64,000 nt of DNA from Allacma fusca (Eukaryota; Arthropoda; Collembola; Symphypleona; Sminthuridae). Location: assembly GCA_947179485.1 (NCBI GenBank), contig OX359249.1, forward strand, positions 2,170,001-2,234,000. Direction: 5' to 3'. Position 1 is the first letter of the stretch. The number at the start of each line of letters is the position of its first letter. A program made the position numbers and the translations under genes. Under the pieces are notes generated by a model, which was not told the origin of the DNA, did no database searches, and saw only the letters and a program-made list of their open reading frames with translations. Shown one piece after another: positions 14,031 to 25,625 of the stretch.

Positions 14031-14085
14031 TACAGTGGATTCTCTCTATAAGGGTTCCTCTGACAATAAAAATGTCCGTCTTAAC
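14031..14085 (+). mobile_element. Pogo/Tigger-like TIR remnant
   Basis: TACAGTGGATTCTCTCTATA is followed by AGGGTTCCTCTGAC and then a second weaker segment at TGTCCGTCTTAACTC. The doubled segment resembles the tandem subterminal repeats of pogo-type ends. Confidence 0.6.
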
Positions 14086-15890
14086 TCTGTATGTACTCAT
14101 ATGAACACAATTGAAGAATGTGGTAAACGGAAGTGTGTCCACATATTTTTGGGCCAACAGAAAAATGTGAATTTGAAGGGGGTCTGGTAGAAATCCTAGT
14201 CACAGTATTCCTGTGTGCGTTTGTGGAGCAAGGGAGTTGAGGACGACCATTTCCATTTACAAGAACACATTACTCATTCCATTAAGGAGTCACTGTCCAT
14301 TTATTGCCAAGGCCTTTGGCATGACAATCTCCGTCTCCCCATTTCCATATCAACCCACCAATGTTTATGAGCACAAATGTCAGAAGCAACTTAATATTCA
14401 TAGCTCATACTCAAAGTGAGCTGGGCAAAACAGAAAACAGTGACCGCCTTTTATAACGGCCGCCCTTATTTCTAATCCCTATATCCAACACCTCTAACCA
14501 AATTTTTATTTTATTTTATAAATATTCATTTGATTTCCACAGTAAATATAACCCAGTGTTAAATTGAGCCCGCCATTATGAGAGGACTCGGATCTTAGAG
14601 TGAGTGCTATAAGGAAGTTCTGCAGTAGTCCTAATTCTTGCACAAGGTCCCGATTTCCTAACTCCGTTCATCCCTCCAAGCCTCAGTGTTATTTTCGCAA
14701 AACTCATCTTCTCCATATCTCACTCCTGTACAGGGAATTCTCCTTATACGGAACACCCTAGAGAGACAGCCTTCTCTATTGGGGCTTAAATACGACACAC
14801 TGTCATTCATATTACATTTTTCAGCCTCTAAGAGCCCCACATCACTGTTCCATGTTGCATTCAGCCGGAAGGATTTCCCTGTGACTGGAATAAAGGAAAT
14901 TAAATTTGGCGGGGAATTTGAAAATACGTTGAAAATTTGATTTCCGTGCTAATTATGAATACATACAAGGGTAGCTTTTAAAAGCCACAGTAATTGTCTG
15001 ACTGACTCCCGAGGGGAAGTGGGCACCCTCAATGGGACCATGGTCTACGGAGCAGGGGAGATGAGCGCGGGAGAGTTTGATTGAGGAAGGAAACGTCTGG
15101 GGAAAAGAGCGGGAGTTTTAATTTAATTTCACCTACTCCCGCTCACATATAAACTTAGAATGGCTGTAATGGACACGGCTCTTGGAAGGGTTTTAAAAAA
15201 CAAGGTATCTGGTTCCTCACTCTCAAATTTTACAAATAAACTTGGAACATTGACCTCCAGGTCAATTTTCAGCTCAGACAGGTCAAATGTATACATTAAA
15301 GTCTGAATTTATTTAAGGATTTTAAAATTAGCAATTTATTTAAACTCCTTCAAATCCTTTCCAAATATGACGCTTGTTTCCAGGAAATCTTCAAAAGCTT
15401 TCAAAATTATATTTCAAAGATATTTTTTCAAGAGAATTTTTCCCTGCATCTGTCAAGAGTCCAAAATTGCAGGGAAATTTGCCTGGGGTATGGAAACAAT
15501 TTTAGAAAATAATTTTCGAAAAAAGGGCTACTTCAATATTTTTTTTACCATTACCCCTTACACAATTTCGCTTTGATTGAAAGACGCATCCAGAAGGTAT
15601 TAAACATTCGTTGTATTTCACATTGTCATTTCGTTATTACAAACCCATCTTTGAGAACCATTCCTCCAAAGGGAGAAAAATATTTGGACTAATTCCCCGA
15701 CCGCCATAAATTGAACAATAACTTGGTCCATAAGTCAATGTAAACAGAGGAGCGGAACAGGATACAGAGAGAGCCTCTGAGTAGAAGAGACCCTCGTTAC
15801 AGGAGCCATTTCTCCAAAGGGAAAAAATGCCGACACTTTCGTTTAGCATAGCATTATTTCAAAATTTAATGTAAGCAAGACATTATGACT

Positions 15891-15940
15891 TACAGGGTCT
15901 CCTCGCTGGAAGGTCTCCTTATAGGAGCGGCTCCTCCCAA
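15891..15940 (+). mobile_element. Pogo/Tigger-like TIR remnant, internal repeat type
   Basis: Two consecutive CTC-type segments occur, GGTCTCCTCGCTGGA and GGTCTCCTTATAGGAGCGGC. A weaker set lies about 110 bp to the left (CCCTCGTTACAGGAGCC near 15790). Confidence 0.5.
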
Positions 15941-16030
15941 AAGGAAACAATGATAGTCCCTTGTCGGATCAGCCCAATGGTTTCTTATTTGTAAGGGCAT
16001 GTTTTAGAAAGGGGGGTTTGGAATCCTTGA

Positions 16031-16059
16031 GGGATCTGCTATAGCGAGGGTTGAGTGTA
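16031..16059 (-). mobile_element. Pogo/Tigger-like TIR remnant, reverse orientation
   Basis: The plus strand reads GGGATCTGCTATAGCGAGGG then TTGAGTGTA; the reverse complement gives TACACTCAA-CCCTCGCTATAGC, close to the consensus. Confidence 0.55.
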
Positions 16060-18855
16060 GATTTATGCATAGCCTCCGTATGATTGATACTGTTTAATGC
16101 GTCCTGTGAGTCCAAAATGACGAGCGTCTCACTTACTCTCACATACGGTTGAATAACCTGGAAAAGGAGCACTTGTGAGTTGTTCCCTTTTGTACGGGCC
16201 CAGCTCAATTTCGAAACCTGAATATGAATATTTCAAAAGCGTAATATATTATTCTGGTAAATAAATTAGAGGGAAGAAGATGTCTGAGCTCCTTTTCCCA
16301 TTTACTTCCTCACATTGAATGCTTTCAAGGGAGAAAAATCCTCCCAAATGTAATTTCAACCATGTGTTTGTTACACTCTGAATTTATCCTCCGTTTTTTT
16401 CTTATTTCCTCCATTTTCTATCAACTTCCCCCTCACTTGATGGAAATCCCTTCCAATGGGAAATCCCTCATTTTTTTATGCTTTCTCCTCTAAACCCTCT
16501 ACTTTGACAAAAAATTTAAAATTTTGCAATTTTTTTTTCAAATCAAAATAGGGATTTTTTAAAGGGCCGGGTCAATAGCTATCGGAGTAGTCACTGTGCA
16601 AAGTTTAATATTCAGAGGCTTTCGTCATAAGGACAGGGCTAGAGTTTTAGAGGGGTGTCATTTAAAACCCTTCATTCAGCATGAATATGGACATTTATTT
16701 CCCATAGAAAAATGATTACAGCCACTTTTAATACTAGGATTTGGATTTAGAACGTCCAGTGTAAATATGTTTTGACGGATAGAAAAAGTTGGAAGGTCGT
16801 GAAAGAGAGGCGTGAGAGGGAAATTATGTGGGGATAAAATTGATTATATTTGTTTGATAAGGAGAGGAAATTAGGGTCTCTTATAAAGACGTTGACTATG
16901 GGAGCAATTATCTTTGGATGGGATCAAGATATGAAAATTCCCACGGTATTCTCTATATGTTACAGCCCCAGGAAGATAATATGGAATCAAGGGCCACTCC
17001 TGGTGTGTGAAGGACGGGCTGATTCCTGAGTTTGCAGGAGTGCGAGTGAGAGGGGGAAATATGAATTTTGGAGTGGAGAGCAACATGTGTGCGTTTGTGG
17101 AGGTTTGAGGAGACCGCTAGAAGAGCCTGGCTGATAATAAGAGCTGAGTGCCCATATGTACTCACATGTATTTGAGTGGGGGATCCATCCATCATTTAAA
17201 TATTATTCCGGTGAGTCCGTCGGGTTTAGCTTTCCCAGAAACCAAGTCTTCTTTTACCCAACAATAAATAACGGGATAATATGAGTAACGTATTTCCCGT
17301 AGCACTCATTCCAGTCATCAGACTAGGATTCTTTAGCTGTATACTTACCCCAACTCTTACTACACAACACTTCACAATATGCACAGCCCCAGAAAAAAAC
17401 ACCCGCTTTCCATTTCTCTCTATGACTTTCTCCATTTAAATCCTAATTTACACTCCTTTACGAATATTTCCCACTTTACTTTCTCCCAGCTCATCCCACA
17501 AGCTGTCAGCTAATATGAAATTATTGCTTCGTAAAAATCAAATACTTTTAGGGGACTCACTTATTTCAAACGTACATTTTCAAGGGATGTCTCCCAGTTT
17601 TTTGTAATCATGCTCCAATTATTACAGTGCTTTCATATTTTCCAGTAGAGTTATGCTCCACATTTTCTTCAGTCAAGTGAAGCTTAAATTACTAGGGAGG
17701 GAAGTTTTCAAGTGGAGTTTATGTTATGCTTCAGTATTCAAGCCAAGTACCTACAGCACAGCTCTTGTTTTAAAGTTTCTTACTACTGTAAATTTAAGAT
17801 ACTGTCTAAAAGTTACAGTTAAGAGCAAATCCACCTTTAAATTTTTCAGGAATGTTCATTCCTGGAATTTTTTTTAGATGCAAAGGATTTTTCTCTTTAC
17901 GCTGCACTGACGAGTCTCAAATATAGCCAAATACCGGCGTCTGAATCTTATATTATTCGGGTCATTTTTACGAGTTTGTGATCGTCAGATATGAACCTTA
18001 TTTGGGGAAAGTTTCCAAAAAATTATTTGTTAACTAACTTAGGATTAAAATTATTTAACGTGGATTTCCCCCCAAAATTTGTAGCATGGTCATAAAATTT
18101 TGAAAGGTTTCAAGTGGAGTTTAAGTTAATCCGACGAGGATGAGCAAAGTAATGAGCTGTCCTCCTAAAGCTTAATCTGAAGTAGGAGTATCTATTTTAA
18201 TGGGGATGCTATTATGCATGAAAAGATCCAGGTTCTTTGAGTTGTGAGAGTGAAAGTAGTTGACTGTCTCTCTATAGCGGCTCTCCTTGGATAGATACAC
18301 TGACATTTCCCTTATAACGAGGTTCTGGGATCCTTTCCAGGATTTGTGTGGTAGGAGAAAGTCCTGCCCTAAAAACAGCCTACGAATTAAAGTTGCTGGG
18401 GAGCCGCTACCAAGGGAGCCCACTGTGGAAGTGACAATTCCGAGTGTGCCACACTTAAGGACGTACGGGAAGTACGGGTGGAGGATGGAAGTGAGAAAAA
18501 TAGAAATGGAAGGAGAAGTGTGGGGGAGAAAGTAGAAGTAAATACAGGAGTGTTTCCTTTGCATATGTAAAAGGGACTCCCCGGAGAAAGTGAACGTGAG
18601 GAAAGGAGTAGTTGGAATAATATTGAGTCGTTCATCGGTGCATAAGTCAATTACTTTGTAGTCTGAGGAGGAAATGAAAAGATGTGAAAGTTGGGAAATT
18701 TTAGTAACGCATCTCATCCTACCCACTCCTTTTTATGATAGCTATAATCATTATCTCTCGGAAAAAAGAATTTCCCTTTCCCATTTGGATTATGCCCCAA
18801 TTCACGCTGCCCAAAAACTCCACTTCACTTTTAAAAGCAAAGTCCTTTTTAAGCT

Positions 18856-18876
18856 TTCTCTCTCTCTCTCTCTCTC
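18856..18876 (+). repeat. (CT)n microsatellite
   Basis: An uninterrupted CT run of about ten units lies inside a longer pyrimidine-rich stretch. Confidence 0.9.
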
Positions 18877-18948
18877 CGTCCAACCCTCCCCTTCAACCTT
18901 TCCCAATCCCTCCCACTTTCTTCCCCATCCTGTGAAACTGTTTCTAAC

Positions 18949-18985
18949 ACAGTCAAGTCTCGCTATAACGGATCCTTACAAACCC
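18949..18985 (+). mobile_element. Pogo/Tigger-like TIR remnant, well preserved
   Basis: ACAGTCAAGTCTCGCTATAA is followed by CGGATCCTTACAAACCC. The TCTCGCTATAACGGA core is one of the best in the window; a second copy of the core (TCTTGCTATGACGAACCC) follows near 19075. Confidence 0.65.
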
Positions 18986-20149
18986 TTTTCCACACATGTA
19001 CATTTTTCAACACTGACCAGTATGCCATAGTTTCTCCTTAGACAAGAGTGTATGTACATCTTATTCAAGACCAAATCTTGCTATGACGAACCCTGCTACA
19101 GGAGATTTGTTTTCATATCGGGTCGAAATAACGTAATAATTTTCGTTTATCAAATTGTTAATTTTTTCCTAGTCAAGGCATTAACATGTGACTTACCTTA
19201 TAACAAAGCTTGTCATAGGAACTTTTTGAAATATTATTATTTCAAAGCATTTTACGTTCTGTAGATTCCTAAATTGGCAATTGTGAATAACTCTTGTTAC
19301 AAGGGACCCACTTAAACAAAATATTTTATCCTTTTAAGAATCCATGCTATATTTTTTCAATATAAGGGGCATCCTGTTGAGGGAACTTTTTCTATGGAAT
19401 TTCTATTTTTCTGTGGAAAGAACTTTAAGGCACTTTCCAATCTGACGTTTAATTTTTCTCGTTATTGGAGCAGGTAGAGAAAAAGTTAACTCACCAAGAG
19501 AGACACCGCTGTATGAGATCGTTTTTATGTTTGGGGGAAAGTATTTGGGAAACATGTATTCAAAAACAATATTAATCTCTTTATTTGGGCTGGCTACCCA
19601 GAGAGTTAAATATGCTGGATTTAAGGTGTGTATTCTAAAGGAAAACAACTGTTTATACAGCGTTCTCCCGCTGGAAAAATGACTCTGTTACACAAACCCT
19701 ATTTCTGGAAAAAGACAACGATAGGGCCTCCCTCTCACCACAATGTATATGTGGCTTGTGGCAAGAGCAAAGGAGTAGAAGAGTCAGGTTTTGGAGCTTT
19801 GGAGGGGTTCTTATAGGGAGAGACGACTGCATAAGGGAATAGAATCGTGGGGAAAGAAGTAGTTAAGGAGAAGTACATAAGCAAGAAGTGCTTTCTCCAA
19901 GTGCGTGTCTGATTTAAATTTTATGGTTTTGGGGCAAAACTTGAGACTCCCACTTGCCCTGAGCGTTTATGGGGAAAATAAATGAGTTTGCATTCCAATA
20001 ACGGAAATGTCGCCTTATCTGATCAATGCTCTGATGACAACTCCGAGGAACACAAAACTTTTGACAATTAGCGAAACTTAATCACATTGTCAGAGTCTTT
20101 GTCCGTCCCGCTCCCTTTTACACTAAAAACCCCTGGCTGGGTTTCCAAT

Positions 20150-20860
20150 TAACAAGTCATCCTTTTTCTGCTTTCCCTCCGCTTTTTCCCTTTTTTCTCT
20201 TCAGGACTTACTTTTTCCTTTCCCTCTCACGTCACACTGCCTTTTCTTATTCCTTACATTCGTAAAATCTCAATTTCAATTCTTCATCTGCTTTCTCCAC
20301 TTTCTCTGTCTTTTCATATTTTAATGCCTTTACCTTTTTCTCCGTGTCGATCCGTTGTACTTTCTTCAATACATTTTCACCCTCTAGTGCCACTTTCCGA
20401 TTGTCCCTGGATGCTCTGAGTTGTTTCCCAATTATTGGAAATCTCAACTTTCTCCTCTTTTGCTCCATTTAAAAATATACTTCCTGTTGATTTTAATTTT
20501 CTCCGTCCTTTTCTATTTCTTCGCTACTTTCTCCAACTTCATGTCGTTGTCGTCCTTCCTACCGTTCCATAGTAACTAATGTTATCCCTCTCATGTTCTT
20601 TCCTAACCCACTTTCTGTTGCTTTCTGTATTGATAATCGCTTTTTCGTCACCGGCTTTTTGTTTTTACGAATTATTTGTCAAACTTCGTTTTTCTTGTGT
20701 TTACTTCTTGGCTCCTATTTTTTTGTCTCTGCCCTCTCTTTTCAACTGCATTACCTTTCTCTATCTTGGTTTCGTTTTTGTTCTTCTATAGTACTTTTCA
20801 TTGAAACTCCCCTCTTCAATTTATCATTTAAAAAAATTATTTCTTCCATGACTTTCCCTT
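20150..20860 (+). repeat. Pyrimidine-rich degenerate block with ACTTTCTCC core
   Basis: CTTTCTCC or close variants recur every few tens of bases (for example CTTTCTCCACTTTCTCTG near 20290 and ACTTTCTCCAACTTC near 20529). No exact unit survives. Read on the opposite strand it gives a charged Lys/Glu-rich frame, which I regard as spurious. Confidence 0.6.
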
Positions 20861-21843
20861 GAATGAATTTCTGATAACGTTTTGCTGACCCTTACGCAAA
20901 CCATAAATATAGCCTCTCGTCATTGTGTTTGTGCTTCCGTTCCGCGGAGGGATCTAGGAGGACTTATATTAACTTGTAGCAATCTCAATTGGCCAAGCCT
21001 CAGTACAACTTTAAAAAAAGCGTGGGTGAAGGTAATAATACACAACGGAAAATAATAAATGCAATTTCAAGCTGTCAGATTTGTTGAAAAAGTATTTTTT
21101 CATGGGAAAATTTTCTAGACAACGTGAGGTTCATGGGATGAAGCACATTCTGAAATCTCATTGTGACGGAAATGCTTGTATTATTGCATGTTTACCCGTG
21201 CAGATCCCTGGCCATTGTGAGAACTACTGGTTGACAAACTGAGCGGAGTAGAAGAATCTCAGAGCTTTCTCAAGCATTCAGTTTGATTCTTAGAGAGGGA
21301 AATTGAATTGGAAAAGGAAAAAAATTGATATTCACTCGCAGTTGTTGAATTTGCAAGGAGGAGCGAGGAGGGAGAGACGAGTTAACATGCATAAGTCGGA
21401 AGAAAGAAAGCATTTCATGCTCTGGCAATTCCTCCCCAATCTGCTTTTTTCTCGCATTACCATTCCAGTTTTTCGAGAGGAACTTGAACAGCAATTATTA
21501 GTATCGAGCTCTTGGTTCCGAATACAAATGAAGGGAAAATAATTCGGGTTTTCTTTTTCTCCAAGAGGACATGCATCGTAGACATTCCTGTGGACACCAC
21601 TCGCATCGTTTCCTCCAGCTTCTGACTAGAATGCAATATTCCGGGGAGAGGAAAGATAGGGAAAAAGAGGGCGAATTTATATACACAAGGAACAACAGCC
21701 GACTGGGTGAAAGTTTTACTCAGAATGGGGGAAAGGACATGGGGAAAATAAAAAAATATGAATGTGAGCAAAATGTTGAGAGCAAAAAGGACAAAGTGGG
21801 GAAAGAATTTCCAGTACTAGAAGAGATCCGAAAGGGAACAACG

Positions 21844-21907
21844 TACAGTAGAGCCACTTTATGATCGTCTCAAGGGATGACGAATTGAAGCCTCTATAAA
21901 GAGGTGC
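21844..21907 (+). mobile_element. Pogo/Tigger-like TIR remnant with two subrepeats
   Basis: TACAGTAGAGCCACTTTATG and, 40 bp on, AAGCCTCTATAAAGAGGTGCC. The two segments are separated by GATCGTCTCAAGGGATGACG, itself a weak match. Confidence 0.5.
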
Positions 21908-22019
21908 CAATGCGATGAATATATAGGATCAGTATGCAAAACACACTATCAAAAAATAGAAAGCGTACCCTCATATACTCATATAAATGATGATGGATAA
22001 AAGGGTCTACGTTACATAT

Positions 22020-22450
22020 CAAAACAATTCTAGTCCTTGGACAATTTTTCGACATTTTTCCTGAAATTCGAGAAATAAGAATATATTGCGAACAAAAAAG
22101 GCGACGGAGTACAGTAAAAATAAAAAAGGGAAAGGAAGGGGAAACAATAAAAATGAAAGTGGAGAAACTCGAGGAAGGTTAAGGTGGAGAAAGTAGAAAA
22201 ACGTTAAGCACACATGAAAAAAGATAAAAACGAACGTGGAGAAAGCAAACATTTATTAATGCAAATAACAAATTTTCATATCCGTTAAAATGTAAAATGT
22301 GGGGAAAGCCGCCAGAAGACAGCAAAGAAATAAAATTGCAATAGTAGCGTAATTGAAAAGTAAGAAAACGGTAAATTCAGGAAGAATAAAAACCAGACGA
22401 AATAATGAAATCATAAAAACGGAAAGTATCAGAGAAAAAATTAATAGCTA
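22020..22450 (-). repeat. Purine-rich degenerate block with GGAGAAAG core
   Basis: This is the reverse-strand form of the ACTTTCTCC family: GTGGAGAAACTCGAGG, GTGGAGAAAGTAG and GTGGAGAAAGC recur at about 25-45 bp spacing. It ends at the left arm of the perfect inverted repeat. Confidence 0.55.
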
Positions 22451-22588
22451 AAAAAGCTTAAACAGAGAAGTTGCTTTTGCGCCCTCAAAAGTTGAAAACA
22501 AGTTTTCTGGTAGATGCTGTCAGAATAAATCCCACTGGTTTATTGAAAATGATGAAAACTCTTGAAATGACGAAAAGCAACGCCACGA
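22438..22588 (+). repeat. Left arm of perfect 151-bp inverted repeat
   Basis: It begins AAATTAATAGCTAAAAAAGC and ends AAAAGCAACGCCACGA. Every base pairs with the arm at 22725-22875 (coordinates sum to 45313) with no mismatch or indel. The arms hold no recognised gene or transposon motif. Confidence 0.97.
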
Positions 22589-22724
22589 TGGATAATTTCT
22601 CCTTGAATACTCTTTCAATAGTATTATTAATTAACAATTTCCATCTTACATCTCAAATTTGATAATTCAGTAATAATTGCAAACCAAATTTTTCACGGCT
22701 ATTTCTGCATCAGTGACAATTATG

Positions 22725-22875
22725 TCGTGGCGTTGCTTTTCGTCATTTCAAGAGTTTTCATCATTTTCAATAAACCAGTGGGATTTATTCTGACAGCATC
22801 TACCAGAAAACTTGTTTTCAACTTTTGAGGGCGCAAAAGCAACTTCTCTGTTTAAGCTTTTTTAGCTATTAATTT
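22725..22875 (-). repeat. Right arm of perfect 151-bp inverted repeat
   Basis: It is the exact reverse complement of 22438-22588, starting TCGTGGCGTTGCTTTTCGTC. The 136-bp AT-rich spacer (22589-22724) is not symmetrical. As part of an intron it would fold in the pre-mRNA into a long perfect duplex. Confidence 0.97.
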
Positions 22876-23511
22876 ATTTCGACCTTTTGGACGTGTGAAA
22901 CTAGCCTTGCAGGAATATTTCAGACAATAATGATTTTTGCCAGTGAAGTATATGCACGTAACTTTTGGCTAATTTTTGGAGATTTTGTTTGCTTGGACGA
23001 GAAACATTCAAACTTGGCTTATAAAAATTGATTATTTACTTAAATTTTAACCACAAAAGGGTTAAAACGTTTTGAACCATCCAGGGTGCTATCAATGCAT
23101 GATAGCTACATCATTTTAATTAATGTCGGACATATGTTAATGGACCCCAAAGTAAATCCTATACTGTACTTACTCTCTTCCCCGAAGTTATAATTAAATC
23201 TTGGTGGTTAAAAGTTAATGACTGATCATATTAGTCACACTGTACTAAATATTCAAAGGCGTACAAAAAAAGTTAATTTTTTCGAATTTATTTACCATTC
23301 AAATTACAAGATGCAAGATTTGATAACTTGTTTAGCATTGCAGTATTTCTTTCTATCTTTTTTCTTTTTTGTACTCTAAAATGGCATTACTTTTTGTTGA
23401 CTTGGACAGGACTAACAATAAGTTGTATAACACTTGGTTACTGTAATTTAAACCTACCCAAGTAAACAAAAAGAGAATGTTAAAAAAGAATAACGATTCA
23501 TTGTTTTCTTG

Positions 23512-23561
23512 CATTCGTGCAAAAAATTCTTAATAATAAAAATCATTTTTTTGCACGAATG
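23512..23561. repeat. 15-bp perfect hairpin
   Basis: CATTCGTGCAAAAAA (23512-23526) pairs with TTTTTTGCACGAATG (23547-23561) around a 20-nt AT-rich loop. It is too short for a typical animal miRNA precursor. Confidence 0.8.
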
Positions 23562-25309
23562 AAAGTGGAAAAAATGAACCCGTATGTTTAACATGTCATG
23601 TACATAAGTGACCTGTGATCCAAATCAAGGATTCAACTAATATTTAAGGGGTGATCCCTTAAAGATCGCATCACCAAAATTTTACAGTAACATCCTAGTT
23701 ATAAAAAGCGTCTCACAATAAGTTTTCATGCGTTTCTGATTAGCGGAACACCCTCAAATATTTTCCAATGTTAAATGAACGGTCACCATGCAACTTAAAT
23801 TCGCCATTTGCCTCCAATTTTTGTTTATTTTTCCGAAGGGCTCTACGACTTCAAGTGTTACAGGAACACAAAAATTCATGGAGATTCGCAATGATCTCCC
23901 ATTAACTTTAAGCTTTTGATATCAGAAATACATCAATCTGTTCAGGAGATATACAGGAAAGTCACTTTTTGAGGTATGGGTGAAAGCATAGAGGTTGCTT
24001 TTTTAAGGATTCTGGACAGACCTGGGCATGCACGCAGACATGGGCGCGTAACCTTTAAAAGCAACTTCTCAAAAAGAATATTTCTTTAATAATATTTAAT
24101 AATTTAATCAAATTAAAAGTTAGTCAAAGAATTATTTAAAGAAAGTGAAAATTGACAATGATGTAAAATCCAAAGACTTTGGGACGCACAAAAACGTGTG
24201 GGCAGTTGACAGCACATTAAAAATTATAAAGTAATTTGCTGGGTATATGGTTAAGGCGAACCCCAATAAAACGGGGAAAGGAGAAGCCAGCATCATAAGA
24301 GAAAGTAGTAGCAAAAGTGTCTACAGTGCACAAAATGGCTAAAAGAAAAAACTCCACGTCTAATACCTATACCTAGACAATTCTTTAAAATGTGAAAGAG
24401 AAAGGCAAAGAGAAATTGGTAAGCCCATTTCGTGTGCCACGCACACAGTGAAACTCACACAAGGAAGACCTAAATTTGCTCACTTTGACATGTTTAAAAT
24501 TGAGCAAGTGAAATGTATCTGTAATTTGAATTGAAGTCAAAGGGAAAAGAGGAAGACAGGTAAAAGACAGGAGGATCCATATCAGTCCTGCTTTCCCTCC
24601 TTATGCAGTCTGAGAGAGCCACACGTTAAGGAGAAAATGATGAGATGAATTTTTCCGCGATACATGCCAGGACTGAGAAATTGTTCCCTATAATGTCCAC
24701 CATATTTATGCCAGCATTCCTAAAAGGCATCCAAAAGGTTTCCTCCTGTCACCTAGCACTTTCCCCTTCCAACCACGACCAAAACCACGCAATTATCCAG
24801 AAAAATTCAACAAACCAATTTTCCCCATACTAGTTACTCTGAGGGGTAAATTTCGGTTGTAAAGAATACGGTTATAGTCATAGCTCACTGTGACTTTCCC
24901 CTCTTCGGAGAAAGCATAAAACAGTAAAGGAAACCAAAGAGAAAGGGGGAAGGGACGAAGGAGACAAAGGTTCTGAGACATTTTCCTCCTTACGTTCACT
25001 CTCCTTATAGAGGACACCTCGGAAGAAATGCTTTCTCCACTTTCTCCGCAGCAAATAGTATTAAGGAAGGTTCCAGTTTAGTACCAAATTTCCCATGGTT
25101 TGGAAAAGGCTTAGGATTATGGAACCAAGTTTATTTGGAAGGTTCGCTGGGAGCCTGTAGGGCTGCTCCTATAAAGACCGGCAACTGTAGGGGCTTTGAA
25201 ATGTGGAGCATTTCTCTGAGAATTGAGATGGACGAGATGTGCATGATACAGAGCGGGTCTGAATTGAACTGACGGTGATAAGAGATGAAATAGGAGCCTA
25301 GTTTGTTAA

Positions 25310-25380
25310 AGGTGAAAGAAAGAGGAGAGAGAAAAAGAGAAAGCACGAAAGGGAGAGAGAGAGAGAGAAAAAGAGTAAAA
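25310..25380 (-). repeat. Polypyrimidine (CT-rich on coding strand) tract after exon D donor
   Basis: The plus strand reads AGAAAGAGGAGAGAGAAAAAG, then GAGAGAGAGAGAGAAAAAG. On the transcribed strand it is CU-rich and begins 30 nt past the GTAAAG donor of exon D. Confidence 0.8.
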
Positions 25381-25408
25381 AGGAAAATATCCTTGGAATT
25401 GTCTTTAC

Positions 25409-25625
25409 CAGTGAGAGAGAGATGGTTTCCCGTTTGAAAAAAGCCAGTTCCTTCTGCTCGACTAAGTCCAGATGAGCTTGACAACGAGAGTAGGAAAAAG
25501 GAAAACTGAAGGCGAATTGGTAGACGTCTTCCTCCCGATCAAATGCAAAAGCAAAAGATAAAATATAGTGATTCCGATGCTCAGGAGATTTGTGGTAATA
25601 CACGTATTTCCCCGGCAAGCGTTGC
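25409..25625 (-). CDS. AGBL4: CCP6/AGBL4-like carboxypeptidase, end of N domain and start of M14 domain (exon D)
   Basis: This is the longest exon seen, 217 nt (1 nt plus 72 codons). The acceptor is GGTTTTGCAG|GCAACG and the donor is CACTG|GTAAAG (phase 0). It reads QRLPGKYVYYHKSPEHR, then NHYILSFAFAFDREEDVY and QFAFSFPFSYSR, and ends near FFKRETISLSL. The YVYY-K-PEHR, LSFAF-FD-EEDVYQFA and PYSYSR positions are conserved in CCP6, and the YxFAxxxPFSYS segment opens the M14 peptidase fold. The next family segment (QQRxLDLLTIT, then the zinc-binding HPGE) is not here and was not found further left. Beginning 30 nt into the downstream intron is a (CT)-rich tract on the coding strand. Confidence 0.95.

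Larger units (their letters stand above)
1..25408 (-). other. Intron 3' of exon D (continues beyond the window)
   Basis: By inference this is part of the intron that follows exon D. I looked for later CCP6 landmarks on the minus strand (LDLLTIT, HPGET, NPDG, FDLNR, DIHAHS, the catalytic Glu segment) and found none convincing. It contains the 33-bp, 19-bp and 25-bp minisatellites, many TIR-like fragments, the block at 20150-20860, the purine block at 22020-22450 and the perfect inverted repeat. Stretches such as 4200-5600, 9660-10560, 12250-12870 and 17460-18150 show nothing I recognise. Confidence 0.6.

Noticed and set aside
17205-17235. Sequence resembling an NPDG motif on the minus strand
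   Set aside because: In the required frame it reads Asn-Pro-Thr-Asp, and the surroundings do not match.
18172-18726. A 184-codon frame on the minus strand
   Set aside because: It crosses TIR-like debris and low-complexity sequence, and the product shows no domain or family resemblance.
20380-20430. Minus-strand His-Pro-Gly resembling the zinc-binding HPGE
   Set aside because: The residues are in another frame from the local open frame, Thr follows instead of Glu, and flanking residues do not match CCP6.
23512-23561. Short hairpin as a microRNA precursor
   Set aside because: The stem is only 15 bp with an A/T run, shorter than animal pre-miRNA stems.
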